From Dryocola sp032000125 (lineage in GTDB: Bacteria; Pseudomonadota; Gammaproteobacteria; Enterobacterales; Enterobacteriaceae): a stretch of 64,000 bases of DNA. The position numbers were made by a program, and so were the translations under genes. The notes beneath the pieces are model-generated. The model was not told where the DNA came from. It made no database searches and worked only from the letters and a program-made list of their open reading frames with translations. The stretch is from the NCBI GenBank assembly GCA_032000125.1, contig DAMALH010000012.1, positions 1 to 64,000 of the forward strand. The letters are read 5' to 3'. This document shows positions 1 to 8,585 of the stretch, one piece after another (position 1 is the stretch's first letter; each line of letters opens with the position of its first letter).

Positions 1-767
1 GCGTGTATCGCTTCACGCGTAGACTGCGGCAGGTTTGGCGCAGGCGTTTCCTCAACGACCTTCTGATTGCGGCGCTGCAAAGAACAATCCCGTTCGCCCA
101 GCGCCACCACTTTGCCTTTGCCGTCACCAAAGATCTGCACTTCGAGATGGCGAGCCCGGTCCACAAAACGCTCGATAAATACGCCGTCGTCGCTGAAAAA
201 CTGCTGGCCCATGCGTTTTACGCTTGCCCATGCCGCAAGCAGAGCGGCTTCGTCGTCACAGCGCGTAAGCCCTATTCCGCCGCCGCCTGCGGTAGTTTTC
301 AGCATTACCGGATAGCCGATTTCGGCTGCGGCAAGCTGCGCTTCCTGTAGGCTGAGCAGCAGGCCGGTGCCCGGCGTCATCGGCACATCGGCTTTAAACG
401 CCAGTTCGCGGGCGCAGTGCTTGAGGCCGAAATCACGGATTTGAGTGGCCGTTGGGCCGAGAAATACGATACCGGCCTCTTCACACGCCTGCGCAAACTC
501 AGCGCGTTCGGAAAGGAAACCGTAGCCGGGAAAGATCGCCTGCGCGCCGCTCTCTTTGGCGGCAGCAAGGATCTTTGCCATATCCAGATAGCTGTCCGCT
601 GCTTTTTCGCCGCCCAGGGCGATAGCGATATCTGCGTCCCTGACGTGCTGCGCGTTGGCGTCGGGCTCGGAATAGACCGCCACGCTGGCGATGCCCATTT
701 TCTTAAGGGTTTTGATTGTACGAACGGCAATCTCACCGCGGTTAGCAATTAATACTGAGCTGAACAT
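1..767 (-). CDS. uca: Urea carboxylase, N-terminal part (runs off the left edge)
   Basis: Biotin-dependent enzyme that carboxylates urea to allophanate. The 255 visible codons, from ATG at 767, are the N-terminal biotin-carboxylase part: they open MFSSVLIANRGEIAVRTIKT, have the FPGYGFLSERAEFA pattern, and carry the ATP-grasp glycine-rich loop KTTAGGGGIGL. The start has a strong GGAGAG Shine-Dalgarno. It lies 9 bp downstream of the allophanate hydrolase stop, so the two form one operon and one pathway (urea to 2 NH3 + 2 CO2 via allophanate). The neighbour is what separates it from acetyl-CoA, propionyl-CoA or pyruvate carboxylase subunits. The carboxyltransferase and biotinyl domains lie outside the window. 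Confidence 0.88.
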   Translation of the reverse strand, partial: MFSSVLIANRGEIAVRTIKTLKKMGIASVAVYSEPDANAQHVRDADIAIALGGEKAADSYLDMAKILAAAKESGAQAIFPGYGFLSERAEFAQACEEAGIVFLGPTATQIRDFGLKHCARELAFKADVPMTPGTGLLLSLQEAQLAAAEIGYPVMLKTTAGGGGIGLTRCDDEAALLAAWASVKRMGQQFFSDDGVFIERFVDRARHLEVQIFGDGKGKVVALGERDCSLQRRNQKVVEETPAPNLPQSTREAIH

Positions 768-776
768 ATTCTCTCC

Positions 777-2579
777 TCAGGCGCTGTGGTGACGGGCAAG
801 CCAGGCTTTCCAGCCGCCCCACGCGGTGATGTCCGTCGCGCCAGCAAGGGCTGACGCTTCACAAATAAAGCCCTTCACGCTCTCGCCGCTTGCAAGCGAC
901 AAGGTGCCAATCCCCAGGGGAGGCGGAATTTCAGCGACAAACTCACCAAAGCGCGCCAGCGGAATGTCCCACAGCTCAACGGCTATCGGCTGCCCCTCGC
1001 CTTGACGGCCTCTGGCAAGTCCTGGTTTGGCAGGCTGCGTGTCTGCCAGCGCATACAGCCGGTAGCTGGCGTCGGTGCGGGATTCTGCGATAAACGTCGC
1101 GTTGCGCGAGGTAAGCTGATGGTTCAGCGGCATGCCACGCAGGTGCGCGCCAACCACGGCTATGCGCACATGATTTGACGAGGGTTTTTCTCGCATGGGT
1201 TGCGAAGACAGTTTGTCCGTTGCGCCTAACGGCAGACCAAGGGACGACTGCCAGTCCATACCAAACTGGCTGAGCGCCCGATCGTGCCATGCCCTGGCAA
1301 TCAGCGTGATTCCGGCTGGCAAGCCGTCATCGCGAAAATCGCCCGGCAGCGCCAGCGCACAGAGATCCGCGAGATTGGTGAAATTGGTATAGGTGCCAAA
1401 CTGCGAATTAAACCGCACAGGCTCCTGCGCCATTTCTGCGATGGTATGAATAGTCGGGGATGTCGGCACGACCAGCGCATCAAACTCAGCGAGCTGGGCG
1501 TTAATTTTCTGCGCCAGTTCGGCCCGCGTGTATTCCGCCTGCCAGGCATCGCAGGCGGTGTAGTTCAGCCCGTTCGCCACGATGCCGCGTACCGTGGGGT
1601 CCATAGCTTCAGGCTGTTCTTTGAAAAGCGCTCCCACGGCCAGGGTGCGTTCAGCAACCCATGCGCCGTAATAAAGCTGTTCTGCCAACTGATTAAATGC
1701 GGAGAAATCAATTGTCACCAGCTCAGCGCCCTGCTCTTCCAGGCGCGCCAGCGTGCTGGCAAATGCGGCTTCACTGCGGGCGTCAGCAAAAAACTCCAGC
1801 TTGTCAGGGATGGCAAAACGCGGTTTTGCACTTAAGCGTGCGGGAGCGGTTTGTGGATGATGACGGGAGTACGCATCTTGCGGATCGTAGCCACCGGCTA
1901 TCTCTGCCACCGTCTGCGCGTCGGCCACGGTTAACGCGAACACGGAAACACAGTCGTTCAGGCGGCAGGCAGGCACCACCCCTTTGGTGGAAAGCCAGCC
2001 CTTCGTAGGTTTCAGGCCGATGATATTGTTAAACCCGGCAGGCACCCGGCCGGAGCCTGCCGTATCGGTACCCAAAGCGAAGCATACCAGCCCGCGTGCT
2101 ACCACCGATGCCGAGCCGGAACTTGAACCGCCGCTTACGTAATCCGGGTTAAAGGCGTTTTTTACCGCCCCAAACGGCGAGCGGGTGCCAACCAGTCCGG
2201 TAGCAAACTGATCGAGGTTTGTCTTGCCTGCCACCACCGCGCCCGCGGCTTTTAAACGAGCGACAACCGTAGCGTCCTGCTCCGGCGTGTAGGTGAACGC
2301 GGGGCAAGCTGCGCTGGTCGGCATGCCTGCCACATCAATATTATCTTTTACGGCAAAGGGCACGCCTAATAACGGGAAGTCGCTTGCCTGTTTTTCCCCC
2401 GACGCAATTGCCTGAAGAACAGGATTTAATTGCGCAGAAATTTCATCGTTATTCGCAATATATATCCACGCGTTATCATTGCGGGATAAATTAGCGTTAA
2501 GTTGCTGCCAGGCAGCGAGAAGCTGAGGGGGTTGTTGGCGGTATTTTACGACCCACTCGGCAAGGGTTAATACTGGCAT
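777..2579 (-). CDS. atzF: Allophanate hydrolase (AtzF/DUR-type amidase)
   Basis: Hydrolyses allophanate to ammonia and CO2, the second step of ATP-dependent urea breakdown. About 600 residues. The N-terminal two thirds is an amidase-signature domain: catalytic Lys in AVKDNIDVAGMPTSAACPAF and the Ser-rich GGSSSGSASVV segment. The last ~130 residues are the extra C-terminal domain typical of allophanate hydrolases. An in-frame start exists at 2624, but ATG 2579 (MPVLTLAEWVVKY) fits the family better. First gene of an operon with the urea carboxylase; no urea transporter is visible. E. coli K-12 has no counterpart. Confidence 0.9.
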   Translation of the reverse strand: MPVLTLAEWVVKYRQQPPQLLAAWQQLNANLSRNDNAWIYIANNDEISAQLNPVLQAIASGEKQASDFPLLGVPFAVKDNIDVAGMPTSAACPAFTYTPEQDATVVARLKAAGAVVAGKTNLDQFATGLVGTRSPFGAVKNAFNPDYVSGGSSSGSASVVARGLVCFALGTDTAGSGRVPAGFNNIIGLKPTKGWLSTKGVVPACRLNDCVSVFALTVADAQTVAEIAGGYDPQDAYSRHHPQTAPARLSAKPRFAIPDKLEFFADARSEAAFASTLARLEEQGAELVTIDFSAFNQLAEQLYYGAWVAERTLAVGALFKEQPEAMDPTVRGIVANGLNYTACDAWQAEYTRAELAQKINAQLAEFDALVVPTSPTIHTIAEMAQEPVRFNSQFGTYTNFTNLADLCALALPGDFRDDGLPAGITLIARAWHDRALSQFGMDWQSSLGLPLGATDKLSSQPMREKPSSNHVRIAVVGAHLRGMPLNHQLTSRNATFIAESRTDASYRLYALADTQPAKPGLARGRQGEGQPIAVELWDIPLARFGEFVAEIPPPLGIGTLSLASGESVKGFICEASALAGATDITAWGGWKAWLARHHSA

Positions 2580-2780
2580 AAACTGGCATCCCATCTGGTA
2601 TACAAGATGAAATGGATAAAGCAATTACAATGCCAGTTATTTTATATTGTTTACATTCAGTAGGTTAAAATAAATATGCGATTTTCTTATGGTATATTTG
2701 CACTATTATAGCGCGCAATGCTGGATTATATTTCTGGAATGGTGCAGCGGGCGGTGGCGTAAAAGCATTGGCGATTATTA

Positions 2781-2817
2781 ATAAACTCAATCCCGCCATT
2801 AAAGACGGGAGTTTATT
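2781..2817 (-). terminator. Hairpin terminator of the dehydrogenase gene
   Basis: Arms ATAAACTC...CCCG and CGGG...AGTTTAT pair with a 3-nt bulge, beginning at the stop codon of the minus-strand dehydrogenase. The downstream U-run is weak. The 2580-2780 stretch is otherwise AT-rich promoter-like DNA upstream of atzF with no gene. Confidence 0.5.
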
Positions 2818-3692
2818 CAGGCTTTGCCGCTGCGGCGGGCAGATACTGTGGCCAGTGCGGCCCAGTCAAGATGTTCATCACCGTGCGCCAGCGCATCAAG
2901 ATAATTATCGCGTAATACGCCCGCGATGCCCATCGGCACATGTTTACTTTCCGCCGCCTGCTGGGCCAGACGCACGTCTTTTAGCCCCAGTTTCATGGTG
3001 AAACCCGCCGGGGTATAGCGATTTTCCGCGATCATCGCGCCATAGTTTTTATAGGCAGGCGCCGCAAAAAGCGTGCTGGTGAGCATGCCGAGGAAATCAG
3101 CCGGAGCTACGTCATAAGCGCCGACCAGCGCCGCCGACTCACCCATTGCTTCGATGGCGCTCGCCAGCATGAAATTCGCCGCAAGCTTCACGGCGGCGGC
3201 TTGCTCAGGCTTATCGCCGAAGCGCCAGGTTTTGCTGCCCAGCACGTCAAAAATCGGCTGCACTTTAGCAAGCAGCTCCTCGTCGCCCGCGGTGAGAATA
3301 TTCAGGTTCCCGGCTGCGGCAACGTCAACGCGTCCAAGCACCGGCGCCGCCACATAGCGGCAGCCGCGAGCGCAGGTTTTGGCCGCCATCTCTTCGGTGA
3401 AAGCCACCGATACCGTCGCCATATTGATCCAGACTGCGCCCTGCGGCAACGCGTCGAGCGCGCCCTGCCCGATAACCACGTCGCGGCTGATATCATCATC
3501 GGCCAGCATGGAGATAAGCGCTTCGCAATCGGTAAACGCCGCCGGGGATGCGCAAAGGCGTGCGCCCTGCGCTTTCAGCGCCTCTGCTGGCGCTGCGGAA
3601 CGGTTCCACACCGCGACTTCATGGCCTGCTTTAAGCAGGTTTTCGGCCATGGGCTGGCCCATGCCGCCCAGCCCGATAAATCCAATACGCAT
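2817..3692 (-). CDS. NAD(P)-dependent beta-hydroxyacid dehydrogenase (HIBADH/GarR family)
   Basis: A 291-residue oxidoreductase. It opens with a Rossmann nucleotide-binding motif, MRIGFIGLGGMGQPMAENLL, and has the family's catalytic Lys and neighbouring Asn in AAAVKLAANFML near residue 170. Length and motifs match 3-hydroxyisobutyrate, tartronate semialdehyde and glyoxylate/succinic-semialdehyde reductases; the exact substrate cannot be told. The start has a GGGAG ribosome site. It lies 15 bp downstream of ydcY, probably co-transcribed. No degradation pathway adjoins it, so a detoxifying aldehyde reductase is as likely as a catabolic role. Confidence 0.85.
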   Translation of the reverse strand: MRIGFIGLGGMGQPMAENLLKAGHEVAVWNRSAAPAEALKAQGARLCASPAAFTDCEALISMLADDDISRDVVIGQGALDALPQGAVWINMATVSVAFTEEMAAKTCARGCRYVAAPVLGRVDVAAAGNLNILTAGDEELLAKVQPIFDVLGSKTWRFGDKPEQAAAVKLAANFMLASAIEAMGESAALVGAYDVAPADFLGMLTSTLFAAPAYKNYGAMIAENRYTPAGFTMKLGLKDVRLAQQAAESKHVPMGIAGVLRDNYLDALAHGDEHLDWAALATVSARRSGKA

Positions 3693-3707
3693 AACAACTC
3701 CCGCTGA

Positions 3708-3941
3708 TTACAGAATGGTGCCGCCTTTGGTTAAGACCTGGCGACGCTCTTCCGCCTCTTCTTTTTGATGATGGCCTTTGTGCGCAATAGCGTTACGCAG
3801 GCGCTGTTGCTGGGTGTAACGATCTTCCCGGCTCAGTTGCGCATCGTCACTGAGCTCTATTAGCAGTTCGTTCATGTGTTCGATGACGTTTTGGTTGATG
3901 GTTGCGTCTACGCGAGCGATGACGTCGTCCAGATGTGCCAT
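3708..3941 (-). CDS. ydcY: YdcY family protein (DUF2526)
   Basis: 77 residues, the same length as E. coli YdcY, with recognisable blocks DDVIARVDA, HMNELLIELSDDAQLSREDR and the C-terminus LTKGGTIL. It is a small, charged, helical cytosolic protein of unknown function with no signal peptide or membrane segment. Here it precedes a dehydrogenase gene rather than its E. coli neighbours. Confidence 0.9.
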   Translation of the reverse strand: MAHLDDVIARVDATINQNVIEHMNELLIELSDDAQLSREDRYTQQQRLRNAIAHKGHHQKEEAEERRQVLTKGGTIL

Positions 3942-3982
3942 GCGTTCTCCTTCTTTAGGGTGGATGGCGCCCGCGTCACTGC

Positions 3983-5581
3983 TTAATTTAGCTTAGCTTT
4001 TGAGAAATCACTGCCGCTGAGGCTGACGCTGTACCCCGTTACGTTGCTGCGGGTGGCATAGAAGGTTTTGCCGTTAGCAAGCGGGATCCACGGAGCCTGC
4101 TGGTAGAAGATCTCCTGTGCCTGTTCGTAAAGCTTAGCGCGCTCGGCCGGATCGCTGGTTAGCTTCGCTTTTTTCGTCAGCGCATCGTACTGCTTGTCGC
4201 ACCAGCGGGCGGCGTTAGAGCCGCTTTCGATGCTGCCGCAGCCTAAGAGAGTATCCGCAAAGTTATCCGGATCGCCATTGTCAGACATCCAGCCGAACAG
4301 CGCCGAAGCGTGCTCGCCTTTACGCATCCCCGACAGGTACTCGCCCCACTCGAAGGTGACAATTTTGGCGTTTACGCCCACTTTCGCCCAGTCCGCCTGA
4401 ATCATTTCGGCGATGCGGCGCGAGTTCGGGTTGTACGGACGCTGCACCGGCATAGACCACAGGTCGGTATCGAAGCCTTTTTCCAGGCCTGCCTGTTTCA
4501 GCAGCGCTTTGGCTTTTTCAGGATCCCAGGAGTAATCCTTAAGGTCTTTGTTATAGCCCATCATGGTTGGCGGAATCGGCGATTTCGCCACCGTGCCGGA
4601 TCCGAGGAAGACGGCGTTAATAATGGATTTTTTGTCCACCGCGTAGTTCAGTGCCTGGCGCACCAGCACGTTATCAAACGGTTTTTTGCTGGTGTTAAAC
4701 GCCAGATAGCCGACGTTCAGGCCATCGACGGTATGCAGCGCAAGGTCTTTGTTGCCCTTGATGGCATCGAACTGCACCGGGCTTGGCGCCGGTATAATCT
4801 GACACTCGTTTTTCTGCAGTTTTGCCAGACGGGTCTGCACGTTTGGCGTGATTGAGAAGATCAGATGTTTAGTCGGTACTTCACCGTTCCAGTAGTTCGG
4901 GTTCGCCACATAGCGGATCAGCGAATCCACTTTATATTCCTGCAGCGCGTAAGGGCCGGTGCCGATTGGCTGGGTATCCACCCGTTCAGGGGTGCCCTTT
5001 TTCAGCATCGCATCCGCGTATTCCGCCGACAAAATCGAGGCGAAGTCCATACCCCAGTCGGCGAGGAAGGCCGCGTTTGGCTCGCTCAGCGTGAACTGGA
5101 CATGATAATCGTCGATTTTTTTCACCTCGGTTATCAGCTTGTCGAGGCCTACGTCGTTGAAGTACTCATAGCTGGCCTGCGAGACTTTGTGATACGGATG
5201 GTTGGCGTCTTTCTGGCGCATCACGGAGAAGATAACGTCGTCGGCGTTAAAATCACGCGTTGGCTTAAAGTATTTGTTGCTGTTGAATTTGACGCCCTTG
5301 CGCAGGGTAAAGGTGTAGGTTTTACCGTCCGGGCTGATTTTCCACTCGGTGGCCAGCGACGGCACCGGCAGGTTATCGCTTTGGCGAAAATCCACCAGGC
5401 GGTTGTACAACGTCTGCGAGCTGGCAACAAAGGTTGGGCCAGAGCTGGCGATTTGCGGATTGAAGGATTCCGGAGAGGCTTCGGAGCAGTAGACTATGGT
5501 GTTACTGGCGGCCGCCGTTGCAGCGCCTGCAGGTAGCAGGGCGCTAAGCAGCAGCCCGAGGAGTGTTTTCCCTGTGGACAT
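3983..5581 (-). CDS. DppA-like periplasmic peptide-binding protein without adjacent permease
   Basis: 532 residues of the family 5 solute-binding proteins (DppA/OppA). A signal peptide ends near AGAATAA. It closely resembles the dipeptide-binding protein DppA: VYCSEASPESFNPQ near the N-terminus, KLQKNECQ, LDGLNVGYL-type core, MPVQRPYNPN and the ligand-site segment SDNGDPDNF. Two cysteine pairs match those forming disulfides in DppA (VYCS/NECQ and LLGC/RWCD). No dppBCDF genes are nearby, so it probably feeds a transporter encoded elsewhere. It may be a dppA paralogue for peptides or haem. Monocistronic. Confidence 0.85.
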   Translation of the reverse strand: MSTGKTLLGLLLSALLPAGAATAAASNTIVYCSEASPESFNPQIASSGPTFVASSQTLYNRLVDFRQSDNLPVPSLATEWKISPDGKTYTFTLRKGVKFNSNKYFKPTRDFNADDVIFSVMRQKDANHPYHKVSQASYEYFNDVGLDKLITEVKKIDDYHVQFTLSEPNAAFLADWGMDFASILSAEYADAMLKKGTPERVDTQPIGTGPYALQEYKVDSLIRYVANPNYWNGEVPTKHLIFSITPNVQTRLAKLQKNECQIIPAPSPVQFDAIKGNKDLALHTVDGLNVGYLAFNTSKKPFDNVLVRQALNYAVDKKSIINAVFLGSGTVAKSPIPPTMMGYNKDLKDYSWDPEKAKALLKQAGLEKGFDTDLWSMPVQRPYNPNSRRIAEMIQADWAKVGVNAKIVTFEWGEYLSGMRKGEHASALFGWMSDNGDPDNFADTLLGCGSIESGSNAARWCDKQYDALTKKAKLTSDPAERAKLYEQAQEIFYQQAPWIPLANGKTFYATRSNVTGYSVSLSGSDFSKAKLN

Positions 5582-5774
5582 ATTTTTGCCTTTTATTTGC
5601 TTGCCGGATGGTTTGCGTACTTATTATTTTGACTCTTAATAACAGCATACCAGCCCGTCGGCGGCAAATAACAAACGGCTATCATGTTATTCATTTTTAG
5701 CTGAATTTGCTTAAACTATCGGCGCTCGCCGCATAAAGCCCTATACTTGCGCTTTAGCGGCCCGCCTGCTCCCG

Positions 5775-7556
5775 TTAGCCAAAGGTGACGGCGTAGGCGT
5801 TTACCCCGGCCTCCTCAAATTCAATGCTGAAGGTGTGCTCGCCGCTACCCTCAGTCTGACGAATCAGCTGATACAACCGCTGTTCGGTTACCGTACCGTT
5901 ACCCGCAGCATCGCTATCCGTACCGTGCCTTTCTCCCGGCGCTTTGCCGTCCAGCAGCACTTTGAAATGAACAGGCTTGCCATCTTTCCCCGGCCCAAGC
6001 ACCAGATGAAGATCGCGGGCGTGGAATTGATAAAGGATTTTCCCGCCGTCATGATTAAGCGTGATGTTCTCCATGCCGATAGTCCAGCGCCCTTCCAGCC
6101 CCCACGCGTTCAGCGGCAGCGCGACAGGTTTGCTGTAATCCGCAGGCTTATCGCCGGTAACCTTGCCGGAGGCAAAATTCTCTGCTCGTCCGTAGCCCAG
6201 ATAGGTTTCCGGCGAGATATCGTTCATGCCGCTCGCCGCCTGCTCGACGCCCGACGCCGAGACGGTGCTGAGCGTGTCGTTAATGTCTTTCGCGCCGGCT
6301 TCACGCAGCAGCGCCTGAATAACGCGTTCAGACTGCGCATATTCGCCTTCGCCAAAGTGCTGATAGCGAAGATGCCCTTTTGCATCGATAAAATAGTGGG
6401 CAGGCCAGTACTGGTTATCAAAGGCGCGCCAGATTTTATAATCGTTATCGATGGCGATCGGGTAAGTGATGCCGAGCTTTTTCGCCTCTTTCGTCACGTT
6501 GCCCACGTCGCGCTCAAAAGCAAATTCAGGCGCATGCACGCCTATCACCACCAGACCCCGATCGTGATATTTTTCCGCCCAGGCTTTTACATAGGGTAAG
6601 GCGCGCAGGCAGTTAATACAGGAATAGGTCCAGAAGTCGACCAGCACCACTTTACCCCGCAGCGCATCCGCGCTCAGAGGCGGCGAGTTCAGCCACTGCA
6701 CGGCACCGGTTAACGGCGGCATCATCCCCTGATCGGACAGGTTTAGAGCCGCATCGCTCGCAGGTGCTGCAGCAGGCGCCCGTGTGGCAGGGGCATTTTC
6801 AGGGGCCAGCTTTTGCAGCAGCGACTGTTCAATGCCGCCGGTAGAGACCGTAGAGAGTCGCGCCAGCACGCCGGTGTCGAGACCCAGAGCGATAGCCACC
6901 ACGCCAAGCAGCATGGCGGCCCCCAGAATGCGGCGGATCCATTCACCCACGCCCAGCGAGCGTTTCATTGCCGTGAACACCTTTCCGCCTATCAACAACG
7001 CCAGCGCTAAGGAGGTAACGGCGCCTGCGGCATAGGCCAGCAGCAACAGCGTTGAACCAGTATTTGCCCCCTGCAAAGCTGCGCCCGTCAGCACCAGGCC
7101 CAGAATCGGCCCCGCGCAGGGTGCCCAAAGCAGGCCGGTGGCAATCCCCAACAAAAAGGAGCTGCCCGCGCCCGCCGGGCCACCGACGGCGATTTTATTG
7201 GACAGCGCGTTGCCTGCCGACACCAGCGGATGCATCATCCGCTCGGCGACCTGCGGGAACAGCAAGGTTATGCCGAACAGCGCCATCAGAACCAGCGCGG
7301 CATAGCGGCCATACTGGTTAGCCGCAACCACCCAGCCGCCGCCCACGGCGGCAAGCGTGGCAAACAGGGTAAAGGTTAGCGCCATGCCGATAAGCAGCGG
7401 CAGTCCCGTGCGGGCAAAAGGCTGATCGGAGCGGGCAAACACGAAAGGCAGTACAGGTAAAATGCACGGGCTTGCGATGGTCAGCAGGCCGCCAAGGTAG
7501 GCAAGAATTATCACCAGCATAGTCAGAGTTCCCGATAGCCCGAAAGTTGTATTCAT
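5775..7556 (-). CDS. dipZ: DipZ-type protein: CcdA membrane domain fused to periplasmic thioredoxin
   Basis: 593 residues that relay electrons from cytosolic thioredoxin to periplasmic thiols. Residues 1-230 form a CcdA/DsbD-like bundle of hydrophobic helices with the redox cysteines in SPCILP (C31) and WAPCAGP (C147). An Ala/Pro linker (about 252-268) leads to a thioredoxin fold with active site WTYSCINCLR (C313/C316) and a cis-Pro region YWPAHYFID. The last ~140 residues are a beta-rich carbohydrate-binding-like domain, as in DipZ proteins. The family is better known from actinobacteria; it is extra to DsbD in enterobacteria. The partner protein is unknown. Confidence 0.85.
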   Translation of the reverse strand: MNTTFGLSGTLTMLVIILAYLGGLLTIASPCILPVLPFVFARSDQPFARTGLPLLIGMALTFTLFATLAAVGGGWVVAANQYGRYAALVLMALFGITLLFPQVAERMMHPLVSAGNALSNKIAVGGPAGAGSSFLLGIATGLLWAPCAGPILGLVLTGAALQGANTGSTLLLLAYAAGAVTSLALALLIGGKVFTAMKRSLGVGEWIRRILGAAMLLGVVAIALGLDTGVLARLSTVSTGGIEQSLLQKLAPENAPATRAPAAAPASDAALNLSDQGMMPPLTGAVQWLNSPPLSADALRGKVVLVDFWTYSCINCLRALPYVKAWAEKYHDRGLVVIGVHAPEFAFERDVGNVTKEAKKLGITYPIAIDNDYKIWRAFDNQYWPAHYFIDAKGHLRYQHFGEGEYAQSERVIQALLREAGAKDINDTLSTVSASGVEQAASGMNDISPETYLGYGRAENFASGKVTGDKPADYSKPVALPLNAWGLEGRWTIGMENITLNHDGGKILYQFHARDLHLVLGPGKDGKPVHFKVLLDGKAPGERHGTDSDAAGNGTVTEQRLYQLIRQTEGSGEHTFSIEFEEAGVNAYAVTFG

Positions 7557-7663
7557 CTGCTATGAAGATAGACAGGTTTTGCTTACCGAATCCTCGCGGA
7601 AAGTTAACAATTTCGTGACATTTTATGAGTAAGACTGGCCACCAAACTTATCGGCCGACACGT

Positions 7664-8392
7664 TCAGCCGGTTTTCCCGGCCGTGTTCGCCACAAACCTC
7701 TGCAAAATTGAGCGTGCAACCGGCGTCTCGCTTACGTTTGACAGCAGCGCGTCACGATCTTTATCTTTCATCGCCATCCTTTCGCTGCGGCTGTTGATAA
7801 TTTTGTTCATTACCGGCGCGGTAAATTCCGGGTGGAACTGCACCGACAGCGCCGTTGGGGAATAACGGATGATTTGATGCGGATCGTGGCTGGATGCGCC
7901 CAGCACAACTGCGCCTGGAGGCGGCACGATCACGCTTTGTTCGTGGCTTAGAAAGCTATCGAACGTACCCGGCAGGTCGTGCAATAGCGGATCGTGCTGC
8001 GCAGCGGCGTTGAGCACCACGGCTATCTGCCCCACTTCGCTTCCCTGCGGGTGGTAATCCACCACGCCGCCCAGCGCGTAGGCCATCAGCTGATGCCCGT
8101 AACACACGCCGAGCACGGGCACACCGGCAAGCACCGCTTCCCGCGTCCACTCGGCGGTTTGCTCACTCCACGGCGCATGGTCCGTGACCATTGCCCATGA
8201 GCCGGTGATCACCGCCGCGCGAAATGTGCCAGTCGCCGGCAGCCTTTCGCCTGCAAACGGACAAACGACCCGTACCGGGCCTGGCTCGCCAAGCGCTGCA
8301 GAGAACCACTGTGGCTGTTCACCCACCGCCGTCCGCACATCTTCTGGCGGATGGCCCATCTGAACCAGTAATAACGGCAGTTGTTCCGGCAT
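7664..8392 (-). CDS. Class I glutamine amidotransferase-like protein (YfeJ-like)
   Basis: 242 residues with the class I glutamine amidotransferase triad: nucleophile in GVCYGHQ and catalytic His/Glu in VQFHPEF. It is a stand-alone domain resembling GMP synthase glutaminase, like the YfeJ group that may act on gamma-glutamyl compounds. A longer frame begins at 8434, but ATG 8392 (MPEQLPLLLVQMG) has an AAGGA site about 9 bases upstream and fits the family. Divergent from srfA and apparently monocistronic. Substrate unknown. Confidence 0.8.
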   Translation of the reverse strand: MPEQLPLLLVQMGHPPEDVRTAVGEQPQWFSAALGEPGPVRVVCPFAGERLPATGTFRAAVITGSWAMVTDHAPWSEQTAEWTREAVLAGVPVLGVCYGHQLMAYALGGVVDYHPQGSEVGQIAVVLNAAAQHDPLLHDLPGTFDSFLSHEQSVIVPPPGAVVLGASSHDPHQIIRYSPTALSVQFHPEFTAPVMNKIINSRSERMAMKDKDRDALLSNVSETPVARSILQRFVANTAGKTG

Positions 8393-8585
8393 ACATTCAC
8401 ATCCTTTATATAAAACGAGATTTATGATTAGCACAAAAGCTGCTGCCTACCCAACGACTTAACCGCAATCCCTCAATAATTAGAAATATTTGTCGTCTCT
8501 TCCGCCGTTTGCTCCAGGCGGGAGCCGGTAGAATGTAACGCGTGAAGATGGCTCGAAATGAGTCATTACCGGCAGGATGACAGAC

